Shown piece by piece: positions 1 through 7,586 of a stretch of DNA of 18,693 bases. The notes below the pieces were generated by a model. It saw nothing but the letters and a program-made list of their open reading frames with translations, was not told where the DNA came from and searched no databases. Numbering within the stretch: the stretch's first letter is position 1; each line of letters opens with the position of its first letter. Position numbers and translations under genes: made by a program. Source of the DNA: CAYSCZ01 sp964429655 (GTDB taxonomy: Bacteria > Bacteroidota > Bacteroidia > Cytophagales > Cyclobacteriaceae); contig CAYSCZ010000058.1 of the NCBI GenBank assembly GCA_964429655.1, positions 1-18,693 of the forward strand. The letters run 5' to 3'.

Positions 1-252
1 TTTTTGGGCTTTAACCCTTCATGACAAAATTCCAATGACAAATCTGGGTTAAATGTACTTATTAAGTACTACAATAATCTGACTAAAAGTACATAATGAA
101 CCGGTAATAACCTTTAGTCACTACTTTACTAAGAATTTTATTTATATAAAGATGATGACAGCTTATTTTAATTAATTTACAGACAAATGACCAGGCTATT
201 TTAATCTAATAACTATTTTATTTAGTTTTATTGCTAATTAATTTAGTTTTAT
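1..252. other. Repeat-rich intergenic leader at the left edge
   Basis: I see no coding region here. The stretch holds several perfect inverted repeats: TTTAACCC (10-17) with GGGTTAAA (46-53); GTACTT-ATT-AAGTAC (55-69); and TGACTAAA (80-87) with TTTAGTCA (113-120), which extends to 10 of 11 paired positions (80-90/110-120). ATGACAAA occurs directly repeated at 21-28 and 35-42. The run of T at positions 1-5 could be a terminator tail of a gene outside the window. No strong Bacteroidetes -7 box (TAnnTTTG) was found. The function is unknown; operators or the end of a neighbouring transcription unit are both possible. Confidence 0.5.
220..252 (+). repeat. 12-bp direct repeat directly before the first gene
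   Basis: ATTTAGTTTTAT occurs at 220-231 and again at 241-252, a perfect repeat with a 21-bp period (two helical turns). The second copy abuts the ATG at 253. Each copy contains TAGTTTTA, one base away from the Bacteroidetes -7 consensus TAnnTTTG, so the first copy could be a promoter box. It could also be chance in A/T-rich DNA. Confidence 0.35.
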
Positions 253-594
253 ATGACAACACAATTAGATTTTCATAGGTATCCATCAGTTGAAAAGCGT
301 TATACAAATGATCCGGTTGAATCAGGTGCATTGCAAAAAATTAATAAATGTTTTGGTGACAATGATTTTAAAGAAATCTTCGAGATAGCTACAGGAAGAA
401 AGTCATATGATTTAACGATATCTTTTTCAAATCAATGGATAGAGCTTCGATCAGGTAATGATACCGTAACCATCTCTAAAGAATTTGATGTATTTTACAC
501 AAGGGTTTTTGATGATAACTTTGAGCATTGCCAGGTAAAAAACCAACTTAAGGTTTACCAGTTACTGTCAGAAAAAGGAGTAATAAATCTTTGA
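253..594 (+). CDS. Hypothetical protein, 113 aa, upstream partner of the nuclease gene
   Basis: I do not recognise this family. It encodes a small, soluble-looking protein with no signal peptide, membrane segment or repeats, and mixed charged and aromatic residues. It has two cysteines (C33 and C93), too few to suggest a metal site. The ATG at 253 follows an A/T-rich leader. Its TGA stop (592-594) is only three bases before the ATG of the DEDDh/GIY-YIG nuclease, so the two are almost certainly co-transcribed. A role linked to that nuclease, in DNA repair or as an accessory or regulatory subunit, is suggested only by position. Base composition resembles the neighbours, and the tight coupling to a clear gene makes it likely to be a real coding sequence. 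Confidence 0.75.
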   Translation: MTTQLDFHRYPSVEKRYTNDPVESGALQKINKCFGDNDFKEIFEIATGRKSYDLTISFSNQWIELRSGNDTVTISKEFDVFYTRVFDDNFEHCQVKNQLKVYQLLSEKGVINL

Positions 595-597
595 TCG

Positions 598-1965
598 ATG
601 TATGCAATTGTTGATATAGAGACGACGGGAGGATTTGCTTATAAAAACAGCATCACAGAAATAGCCATTTTCATCCATAATGGTGAAAAGGTGGTGAATG
701 AATTAATCACATTAATAAATCCAGATAAAAAAGTTGCCGCATTTATTACATCTCTCACCGGGATTGACAATGACATGCTGGAAAGTGCACCGCTTTTCAA
801 AGATGTTGCCGAAGAAATATATGAGTTACTGAAAGATAAGATCTTCATTGCCCACAATGTGGGTTTTGATTACTCATTTCTAAAAAAAGAGTTTATATCG
901 TCTGGTTATAATTTCAGTAGTAAAAAATTATGTACGGTACGGCTCAGCAAAAATATTTTCCCGGGCCTACCCTCTTATGGTTTAGGTTCATTATGTGGCT
1001 CCCTGGGTATCACCATTAATGATCGTCATCGTGCCGGTGGAGATGCAAGGGCCACGGTAAAATTATTTGAATACCTCTTGGAAAATGATAACGAAGATTA
1101 TATTGGTTATTCCTTAAATCGGTTATCCCGGGAGAGCAGCTTACCACCTAACCTTGACCGGAAAGATTATAATAACCTGCCGGAAGAAACCGGTGTCTAT
1201 TATTTTATTAATGGCAAAGGGGAAATTATTTATATTGGTAAAGCCAAAAACATCAAGTCTCGAATAAATGCCCACTTCAGGGATTTTGACAAATCCCGAC
1301 GAAAATCGGATTTCAGAAACCAGATCCATAACATTGCATACGAATTATGTGGTAACGAACTGATCGCCTTACTCAAGGAATCGCATGAAATAAAACAGCA
1401 TTGGCCGATTTTTAACAGGGCACAAAGAAAATCAGATAACTGCTGGGGTATCTATGAGTATTTTGATAAATCCGGTTTTCAGCGGCTTGTGGTCAATAGG
1501 ATTACAGCTGACAATCCGGCACTAATATCATTTAAAAGTCATAATGAAGCATGGACATACTTAAATGAAAAAATAGAGGACTACAAATTGTGTCCTAAAT
1601 TATGTAATACCCAACGCGCTAAGAAACAATGCTTTGAGTATGATAAAGGCAATTGCCTTGGAGCATGTATACAGCAAGAAAATGAGGAAAACTATAATCA
1701 AAGGGTACAGGAATGCATCGATTCGATTAAACTGTTCAGTAACTCTTTCTTCATTATGGGGCATGGTAGAACTGAAGAAGAAGAATCTATCGTGATGGTT
1801 GAAAAAGGTGTTTACAAAGGTTTTGGGTATTTTGACCGGAACGGTCAGGACAATAACCTGGAAGACCTAAGAAACAATATCAAACCCTATCCCGATAACC
1901 AGGATATCCAAAGGATACTAAACAGTCACCTCCTGACCAGAAACCCTAAAGTCATCCGGTTTTAA
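598..1965 (+). CDS. DEDDh exonuclease fused to GIY-YIG (UvrC N-terminal-like) endonuclease
   Basis: A 455-residue, probably cytoplasmic DNA-processing enzyme. Residues 1-165 form a DnaQ/epsilon-type 3'-5' exonuclease: ExoI motif DIETTG (D6, E8), ExoII HNxxFD (H86-D91) and ExoIIIepsilon HRAGGD (H144-D149), so the DEDDh set is complete. Residues about 195-280 form a GIY-YIG nuclease domain like that of UvrC and Cho: GVYYF (199-203), YIG (212-214), R222, a catalytic-type glutamate in ALLKE (E261) and N273. A cysteine cluster follows (C332, C336, C345, C353, C357), where C336-x8-C-x7-C-x3-C resembles the UvrC metal or Fe-S site. There is no UvrC C-terminal RNase H-like half or HhH region. DnaQ-GIY-YIG fusions are known in bacteria and are thought to act in excision repair. 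The exact role of this protein is inferred. It overlaps the convergent malQ by 4 bp. Confidence 0.9.
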   Translation: MYAIVDIETTGGFAYKNSITEIAIFIHNGEKVVNELITLINPDKKVAAFITSLTGIDNDMLESAPLFKDVAEEIYELLKDKIFIAHNVGFDYSFLKKEFISSGYNFSSKKLCTVRLSKNIFPGLPSYGLGSLCGSLGITINDRHRAGGDARATVKLFEYLLENDNEDYIGYSLNRLSRESSLPPNLDRKDYNNLPEETGVYYFINGKGEIIYIGKAKNIKSRINAHFRDFDKSRRKSDFRNQIHNIAYELCGNELIALLKESHEIKQHWPIFNRAQRKSDNCWGIYEYFDKSGFQRLVVNRITADNPALISFKSHNEAWTYLNEKIEDYKLCPKLCNTQRAKKQCFEYDKGNCLGACIQQENEENYNQRVQECIDSIKLFSNSFFIMGHGRTEEEESIVMVEKGVYKGFGYFDRNGQDNNLEDLRNNIKPYPDNQDIQRILNSHLLTRNPKVIRF

Positions 1966-4685
1966 TATTTTTCATTCCGACCGGCTTCAGTGATCATACG
2001 ATTGAGGAAGTTGTTAAAATCCTCTTCCTCAATCAAATCTTCCAGATCAATATGTAACCTGTAACGCCAATAATGCTGGGAAACGGCAGGGTTATTAATA
2101 CGTTCTTCCTGAGGCATTTGTCTTCGTAACCTGCCTTCCATAGCCAAAAGATCCTGGATTGGAAATATTGCCCACATACTCGGCGAATATAAATGCTGAA
2201 CAATGATATCCCTGACTATCCATGGTTCACAAAACTGAGGAGCCTGACCAAAGTGACCCAGTATTTGGTTGTAAAACAATTGAATGGTGTTTTTATCTTC
2301 TTCCCACCAACCTCTAATAGTGGACATGTCATGACTGGACGTGCTGCAAACCGATAAGTATGGGGTATCACTTGGATGCCAAAATAACATTTTGGAATCA
2401 TTAGGCATCCGCTGGATTGCCAAACTAAGGATGCCAATTGAATTCATAACACCGGGGACAGTATCTGGAACCATTCCCAGATCTTCACCGCAAATCAGCA
2501 TGTTGGTTGCTTCTTTTAAAGCGGGAAGCTTGGTCATGGCTTGTCCGCCCCAGAAATCATTATGCCGCTTGTAGAAATAATGAATATATAATTCATCTAA
2601 CCTGGCTTTGGTGTAATCATCCAATTCCCTGTAGGAATAGGTAAAATGCATGGAAACCCTTGGGTTGAATGCGCTCCCATCCGCAAATGGTGCATCAAAA
2701 AACAATACCTCAGAATTTAATCTGTAGAGTCCACACCTAATTTTATCGTTCAGATCCTTATTTTCCGGATTTTCTTTATCTAATTGATCAAAATATTCTT
2801 TCACTAACCTTTGTGACGAATATTCCGGCTTCAATTCAAATTGTCCGGGGCTGTATTCATTCAGAAACTGACTTTGAACCATCTCCTTATGGCCTTCAAA
2901 TAATTGGGTCAACATGTGCTCCCTGATGTAAGGCCTGCAAAACCTGTCATAATCAAAATAAAGTCCCCAGTTGCCAAACTCGGCTAAGGTAATAGCGAGG
3001 GATGGATTGAACCTACCCATTATGCCTTCAATTGATTCCCATGGAATCTCCCAAATCCTGAAGAAGCCAATAATGTGATCAATCCTGAACACATCAAAAA
3101 AGTCGGTCATCTTACTAAGTCTGTCCTTCCACCACGCATAATTATCCTTGGCCATCTCATCCCAGTTGTATGTTGGGAAGCCCCAGTTCTGGCCGGACAT
3201 AGAAAATGCATCTGGTGGTGCGCCTGCCTGGGAATCCGTATTGAAAAGATTAGGATTGATCCAAGCATCTACACTGTACCTGTAAATTCCGATGGGAATG
3301 TCTCCTTTTAATACAACCCTTTTACTTCTTGCATAATCACTGGCTTCCTTTAACTGACGATCAAGATGGTACTGAATAAAATAATGAATGGCGACATCAT
3401 CGTAGTTTTCCCTTTCCGGCGACGCCAGTATGTTCAATTGCGCTTCATTGATGGTCGTATATTCTGGCCACTGGTTAAAATCAGGTGTACCATATTTATC
3501 CCTTAACCAGGAAAAAACAGCGTATGGCACCAACCAGGGTTTGTTTCGTTCGAAGAATATCCTGTAATCCTCATTCTTAAAAACATTATGTTTTTCCTGG
3601 TCATATGCCCGCTTGAGAAACTCTGATTTCACCCGCATCACTTCCTCATAATCAATCTTATCCAGGGCATTGAGTTCATCTCGCTTTTGGTCCAGTTCTT
3701 CAATTTTACTTTTATCATTTAAAGTTGCAACGGCTTCCAGGTTAGCATAAATGGGGTGCAATGCAAAAACAGATATCCCTGCGTAAGGATAGGAATCTGT
3801 CCAGGTATGCGTGGCTACCGTATCGTTAACGGGCAAAACCTGCACCATACGAATGCCGGTGTTCTCAGCCCAATCAACCATCTTTTTAATATCTAAAAAT
3901 TCCCCAATGCCCATACCCCGTTTTGTCCTCAAAGAAAATACAGGAATGGCTAACCCAGTCCCTTTCCAGTTACCAACGGGGTAGCGAAAGTCTTCATCAC
4001 TGATAACAAAAAGCTCATTTTTTTTGGTATATGGCGTGGATAGCGTTCTGTCAGGGCCAGTTTCCCATGTAGTTATATTTCCTTTATTATCACAAATGCA
4101 GTATTTATAGGTTAAGGGCAACTCTTTAGAATCAATGGGCACGTCTGTGGACCAAACAGGAAAATGTTCATTGCTCATAACAATGGTTTTACTTTCATTC
4201 CACTCGCCCAGGGATTTTGAGTTTCCAATCAGGCAAACCTTATGATCCGGCCCTACCCGGGAAGTTCTGATTTGAAATCTTATGTATAATTGATTGGCAC
4301 TGTATTGAATATTTTGTTTGTTAATTTCATTAGGCTTGAAAATAGACTTAAGGAAGGGTGAAGAAAATAAAGACGCTTTCTCACCACCCTGTGGTCTCCA
4401 AAAATCCCTCAGGGCTATGGTTTCAAAACCATTTTCCAGCTTTATTACCCTCGGATCTCCAAACTCCCAATATTTTATGCCTTTGTGCTCATCCTGCAAA
4501 AAATATTTATACTCAAAATGTTCACACGCAGCTGAATCGATCTCCAACGCCCAGGTTTCGCCAATTCCAAGTGTCATCGCCACTGCTTCTTCTTCGATCC
4601 AATTCCCAAGTTCAGGTATTGATCCGCATATGTATATTTTATGACCCCATACAGTCCTGTAGTCTATATAAAATTTTAACTGCAT
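1962..4685 (-). CDS. malQ: 4-alpha-glucanotransferase (GH77), DPE2-type with two CBM20 domains
   Basis: This disproportionating enzyme transfers glucosyl or maltosyl units between alpha-1,4-glucans and releases glucose from maltose. At 907 residues it is far longer than amylomaltases of about 500. Two starch-binding CBM20 modules lie at about 1-105 and 130-235 (GSIPELGNW and GNSKSLGEWN are typical). The GH77 catalytic domain follows from about 245. The catalytic set is present: nucleophile D536 (FRIDH), acid/base E734 (GEDLGMVP) and D786 (SSHD). D536 and E734 are 198 residues apart, against under 50 in simple amylomaltases. That implies an insertion of about 150 residues, as in plant DPE2, the cytosolic maltose-metabolising enzyme. 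No signal peptide is seen, so it is cytoplasmic. It lies 51 bp downstream of the transporter gene and is probably in the same operon. Confidence 0.95.
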   Translation of the reverse strand: MQLKFYIDYRTVWGHKIYICGSIPELGNWIEEEAVAMTLGIGETWALEIDSAACEHFEYKYFLQDEHKGIKYWEFGDPRVIKLENGFETIALRDFWRPQGGEKASLFSSPFLKSIFKPNEINKQNIQYSANQLYIRFQIRTSRVGPDHKVCLIGNSKSLGEWNESKTIVMSNEHFPVWSTDVPIDSKELPLTYKYCICDNKGNITTWETGPDRTLSTPYTKKNELFVISDEDFRYPVGNWKGTGLAIPVFSLRTKRGMGIGEFLDIKKMVDWAENTGIRMVQVLPVNDTVATHTWTDSYPYAGISVFALHPIYANLEAVATLNDKSKIEELDQKRDELNALDKIDYEEVMRVKSEFLKRAYDQEKHNVFKNEDYRIFFERNKPWLVPYAVFSWLRDKYGTPDFNQWPEYTTINEAQLNILASPERENYDDVAIHYFIQYHLDRQLKEASDYARSKRVVLKGDIPIGIYRYSVDAWINPNLFNTDSQAGAPPDAFSMSGQNWGFPTYNWDEMAKDNYAWWKDRLSKMTDFFDVFRIDHIIGFFRIWEIPWESIEGIMGRFNPSLAITLAEFGNWGLYFDYDRFCRPYIREHMLTQLFEGHKEMVQSQFLNEYSPGQFELKPEYSSQRLVKEYFDQLDKENPENKDLNDKIRCGLYRLNSEVLFFDAPFADGSAFNPRVSMHFTYSYRELDDYTKARLDELYIHYFYKRHNDFWGGQAMTKLPALKEATNMLICGEDLGMVPDTVPGVMNSIGILSLAIQRMPNDSKMLFWHPSDTPYLSVCSTSSHDMSTIRGWWEEDKNTIQLFYNQILGHFGQAPQFCEPWIVRDIIVQHLYSPSMWAIFPIQDLLAMEGRLRRQMPQEERINNPAVSQHYWRYRLHIDLEDLIEEEDFNNFLNRMITEAGRNEKY

Positions 4686-4736
4686 TTAGATTTAATAATC
4701 TTGTGTTATCTGGTTACTTATTATGGACAAGGTTAA

Positions 4737-6245
4737 CTAATATTTATCTTCCACCCTAAAAACTAATAAAGCAGATACAATTAATGCCAGGCCGCCTGTA
4801 ATAATTACATAAATAGCTTGATCATCGAAAAATGTATTGAGCATAAATCCATATATACTGGAAGCGGTTATCTCAGGTAGTACTATAAAAAAGTTGAAAA
4901 TACCCATATAAATTCCGAATTTCCTTGAAGGTAATGAGCCAGTTAAAATAGCATAAGGTATTGATAATATACTTGCCCATGCCAAGCCAACGCCAATCAT
5001 AGACACCAACAATACCATTGGATTATTTATAAAATACATAGATATCAATCCCACGCCCCCAGCAATAAGATTAACAACATGTAATTGCTTCCTGCCAATT
5101 TTTGCTGCAATTGGCGCTAAGGCAAAGGCTATCAGCGCTGCAACCGCATTATAAACAGTGAACATAATATTTACCCAGTCTGCACCATCATTATATAGCT
5201 TAGAGGTCGTATCTTCTGTACCATAAATATGACTGGTAACTGCCGAGGTTGTATACAAAAACATTGAAAACAGTCCGAACCATGAGAAAAACTGAACCCA
5301 GGCAAGTTGCTGCATGGTCTTGGGCATCTTAAACAGGTCATTGATAATCTCCACCAACCCGGACTTTGTTTTTCCCTGGTTTGTCAGCCAACCTGTTAAA
5401 AGCTGAAGTAAGCCAAAAACCACAAAGCCAATGCTAAGTATCAAAGGCTCTTCATGATGTGAAAACCTAAATATGAGAAATGTTGAAATAAGACCAACCA
5501 CAATCCAGTATGGAGCATTTTTATAAAATTTTGAAGCTGGGAGAGGTTTGGGGTCATAATCTACTTTAGCTTTGTCGGACGGTCTGTTTTCTTCCTCCTC
5601 TTTTTCAAAAGCCTCCATCTCCTCAGGTGAATACTCCTTGGTAAATAAAACAGTATATAAGACAGCAAAAAAGAAAACCACACCGCCTGTATAGAAAGCA
5701 ATTTTCAGGGATGGTGGGATCGTCCCCGCCGGTGATGTATTTTCGACGCCAAACCAATTGGTCAAGACAAAAGGCAACGCCGAAGCTACAACTGAGCCAA
5801 CACCTATAAAGAAACTTTGCATTGCAAATCCTTTGGTTCTTTGTTCCGGGGGAAGCATATCCCCAACGAAAGCACGGAATGGTTCCATAGAAATGTTTAT
5901 TGACGCATCCATGATCCATAGCATACCTGCAGCTATCCAGACCGCCGGAGAATTGGGCATAATAAGCAATGCAATAGATGCAAAGATTGCACCTAAAAGA
6001 AAGAAAGGCCTCCTCCTACCAAGTTTGGTCCAGGTATGATCGCTCATATGTCCTACAATGGGCTGCAGGATTAGCCCTGTCACCGGTGCCGCAATCCATA
6101 AAATAGCTATGTCTGAAACATTGGCTCCAAGTGTTTGGAAAATACGACTAACATTGGCGAGCTGAAGGGCCCAACCAAATTGGATGCCCAAAAAACCAAA
6201 ACTCATATTCCAAATCTGAAAGAATGATAATTGAGGCTTCTTCAT
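4737..6245 (-). CDS. MFS sugar transporter, SLC45/sucrose-maltose type
   Basis: A 502-residue integral inner-membrane protein with about a dozen hydrophobic segments. A charged cytoplasmic loop (about residues 206-238, rich in E and K) sits between the two halves, as in the major facilitator superfamily. The LGRRRPF motif after the second helix (75-81) is typical of the SLC45 and plant sucrose transporter branch, whose members carry sucrose or maltose with protons. The gene starts with ATG at 6245 and lies upstream of malQ on the same strand with a 51-bp gap. Import of maltose or a related disaccharide for the glucanotransferase is therefore the best guess. The substrate is inferred from family and context, not seen directly. 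Confidence 0.88.
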   Translation of the reverse strand: MKKPQLSFFQIWNMSFGFLGIQFGWALQLANVSRIFQTLGANVSDIAILWIAAPVTGLILQPIVGHMSDHTWTKLGRRRPFFLLGAIFASIALLIMPNSPAVWIAAGMLWIMDASINISMEPFRAFVGDMLPPEQRTKGFAMQSFFIGVGSVVASALPFVLTNWFGVENTSPAGTIPPSLKIAFYTGGVVFFFAVLYTVLFTKEYSPEEMEAFEKEEEENRPSDKAKVDYDPKPLPASKFYKNAPYWIVVGLISTFLIFRFSHHEEPLILSIGFVVFGLLQLLTGWLTNQGKTKSGLVEIINDLFKMPKTMQQLAWVQFFSWFGLFSMFLYTTSAVTSHIYGTEDTTSKLYNDGADWVNIMFTVYNAVAALIAFALAPIAAKIGRKQLHVVNLIAGGVGLISMYFINNPMVLLVSMIGVGLAWASILSIPYAILTGSLPSRKFGIYMGIFNFFIVLPEITASSIYGFMLNTFFDDQAIYVIITGGLALIVSALLVFRVEDKY

Positions 6246-6440
6246 AAATAATTTTAGGTTTGATTTACAATTAATTGTTGCAATGTACTATACTGAAATA
6301 TATGCAGAAATTTCAATATTTCAAGAGGATAAGATTTTGTTATTCCGACGGATGTAAACTAATTTGAGGATATATCTAAAATACTATTAAGTCAAGTTAA
6401 TGCTATATTTAACAAAATTTTAAACACTAATTTTTCAACT
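6246..6440. promoter_or_regulatory. Divergent control region between transporter and aldolase
   Basis: This 195-bp A/T-rich gap separates the minus-strand transporter/malQ unit from the plus-strand aldolase unit, so both promoters should lie here. It contains the perfect 12-bp palindrome ACAATTAATTGT (6267-6278) and the inverted repeat TGAAATAT (6294-6301)/ATATTTCA (6316-6323). TAGGTTTG at 6255-6262 fits the Bacteroidetes -7 consensus on the plus strand but lies far (about 180 bp) from the aldolase start. No regulator gene is adjacent. The operator roles are inference. Confidence 0.45.
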
Positions 6441-7505
6441 ATGAGATTTAAACCAGGAGTACTTACAGGCGATGAAGTCAAAGAAGTATTTGATTTTGCA
6501 AATGACAATAATTTTGCTTTGCCTGCTGTGAATGTTATTGGCTCGGATTCCATAAATGGCGTCTTAGAAACTGCCAGAGAAGTAAATTCTCCAGTAATCA
6601 TACAATTTTCAAATGGCGGATCTGCCTTTTACGCAGGCAAAGGACTATCCAATGATGGTCAACAGGCTGCAATAGCCGGTGCAGTAGCCGGGGCACATCA
6701 TGTACATTTTATTGCTGAAAAATATGGCGTGAGCGTAATCTTACATACCGACCATTGCGCCAAAAAACTATTACCCTGGATGGATGGCATGTTGGATGCT
6801 AATGAAGACTTCTACGAAAAATATGGAAAACCTCTCTTTAGTTCCCATATGCTTGACCTCTCCGAAGAGCCGCTTGAAGAAAATGTTGAAACCTGTAAGA
6901 AGTATTTCGAACGAATGACCAAAATCGGGATCACTCTGGAGATGGAACTTGGTGTAACCGGTGGTGAAGAAGACGGTGTTGACAATACTGAAATTGATAA
7001 TTCAAAATTATACACACAACCTGAAGAAGTAGCATATTCTTATGAAGAACTTAATAAGATCAGTGATAGATTTACCATTGCTGCTGCCTTCGGTAATGTC
7101 CATGGCGTTTACAAACCGGGCAATGTTAAACTAACACCTAAAATCCTTAAAAACTCTCAGGATTATATTAAGGAAAAATTCAATACCGGATACAATCCCG
7201 TAAATTTTGTCTTCCATGGCGGTTCAGGATCAACCAGGGAAGAAATAAGGGAAGCTATTGAATATGGTGCTATAAAAATGAACATTGATACCGATACTCA
7301 ATGGGCATTTTGGGAAGGAGTACTTAATTTTTATAAGGCCAATGAAGGTTACCTTCAAGGACAGATTGGAAATCCTGATGGGGAAGATTCTCCTAACAAG
7401 AAATATTATGATCCCAGAAAATGGCTGAGGGAAGGTGAAAAAAGTTTGGTGAAAAGATTAAGAATGGCTTTTGAAGACCTTAATAATATAAACAGGAACG
7501 CTTAA
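6441..7505 (+). CDS. fbaA: Class II fructose-bisphosphate aldolase
   Basis: It cleaves fructose-1,6-bisphosphate reversibly to dihydroxyacetone phosphate and glyceraldehyde-3-phosphate in cytoplasmic glycolysis and gluconeogenesis. At 354 residues it has the length of the E. coli FbaA (class IIA) branch. Metal and catalytic residues are visible: HTDHCAKK (catalytic D104, zinc ligand H105), GNVHGVYKPG (H221), and FHGGSGS (H259 with the phosphate-binding loop). The ELGVTGGEEDG segment (169-179) is typical of this family. The ATG at 6441 is followed directly by MRFKPGVL. A strong terminator lies just after the stop, so it is probably transcribed alone or with partial read-through into the GH13 gene. 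Its place beside maltose genes fits carbohydrate catabolism. Confidence 0.97.
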   Translation: MRFKPGVLTGDEVKEVFDFANDNNFALPAVNVIGSDSINGVLETAREVNSPVIIQFSNGGSAFYAGKGLSNDGQQAAIAGAVAGAHHVHFIAEKYGVSVILHTDHCAKKLLPWMDGMLDANEDFYEKYGKPLFSSHMLDLSEEPLEENVETCKKYFERMTKIGITLEMELGVTGGEEDGVDNTEIDNSKLYTQPEEVAYSYEELNKISDRFTIAAAFGNVHGVYKPGNVKLTPKILKNSQDYIKEKFNTGYNPVNFVFHGGSGSTREEIREAIEYGAIKMNIDTDTQWAFWEGVLNFYKANEGYLQGQIGNPDGEDSPNKKYYDPRKWLREGEKSLVKRLRMAFEDLNNINRNA

Positions 7506-7523
7506 TTAAAAGTCTTTTGTAAT

Positions 7524-7560
7524 AAAAGCCTGTTAACCAGATGGTTGGCGGGCTTTTTTA
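7524..7560 (+). terminator. Rho-independent terminator after fbaA
   Basis: AAAAGCCTGTTAACC (7524-7538) pairs with GGTTGGCGGGCTTTT (7543-7557) around an AGAT loop. The stem has 15 uninterrupted pairs including three G-T wobbles, and the 3' arm runs into a T tract (7554-7559). It begins 18 bp after the aldolase stop codon. Confidence 0.88.
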
Positions 7561-7586
7561 TTTAAAACAATAAACAAATACTCCTT

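Noticed and set aside
598..1965. Calling the nuclease a full UvrC
   Set aside because: It has the GIY-YIG domain and cysteine cluster but lacks the C-terminal RNase H-like and HhH parts and adds a DEDDh exonuclease.
4318..4759. Plus-strand open frames opposite the 5' part of malQ
   Set aside because: They lie antisense to the CBM20 region of a clear gene, have no recognisable domain and show unlikely composition.
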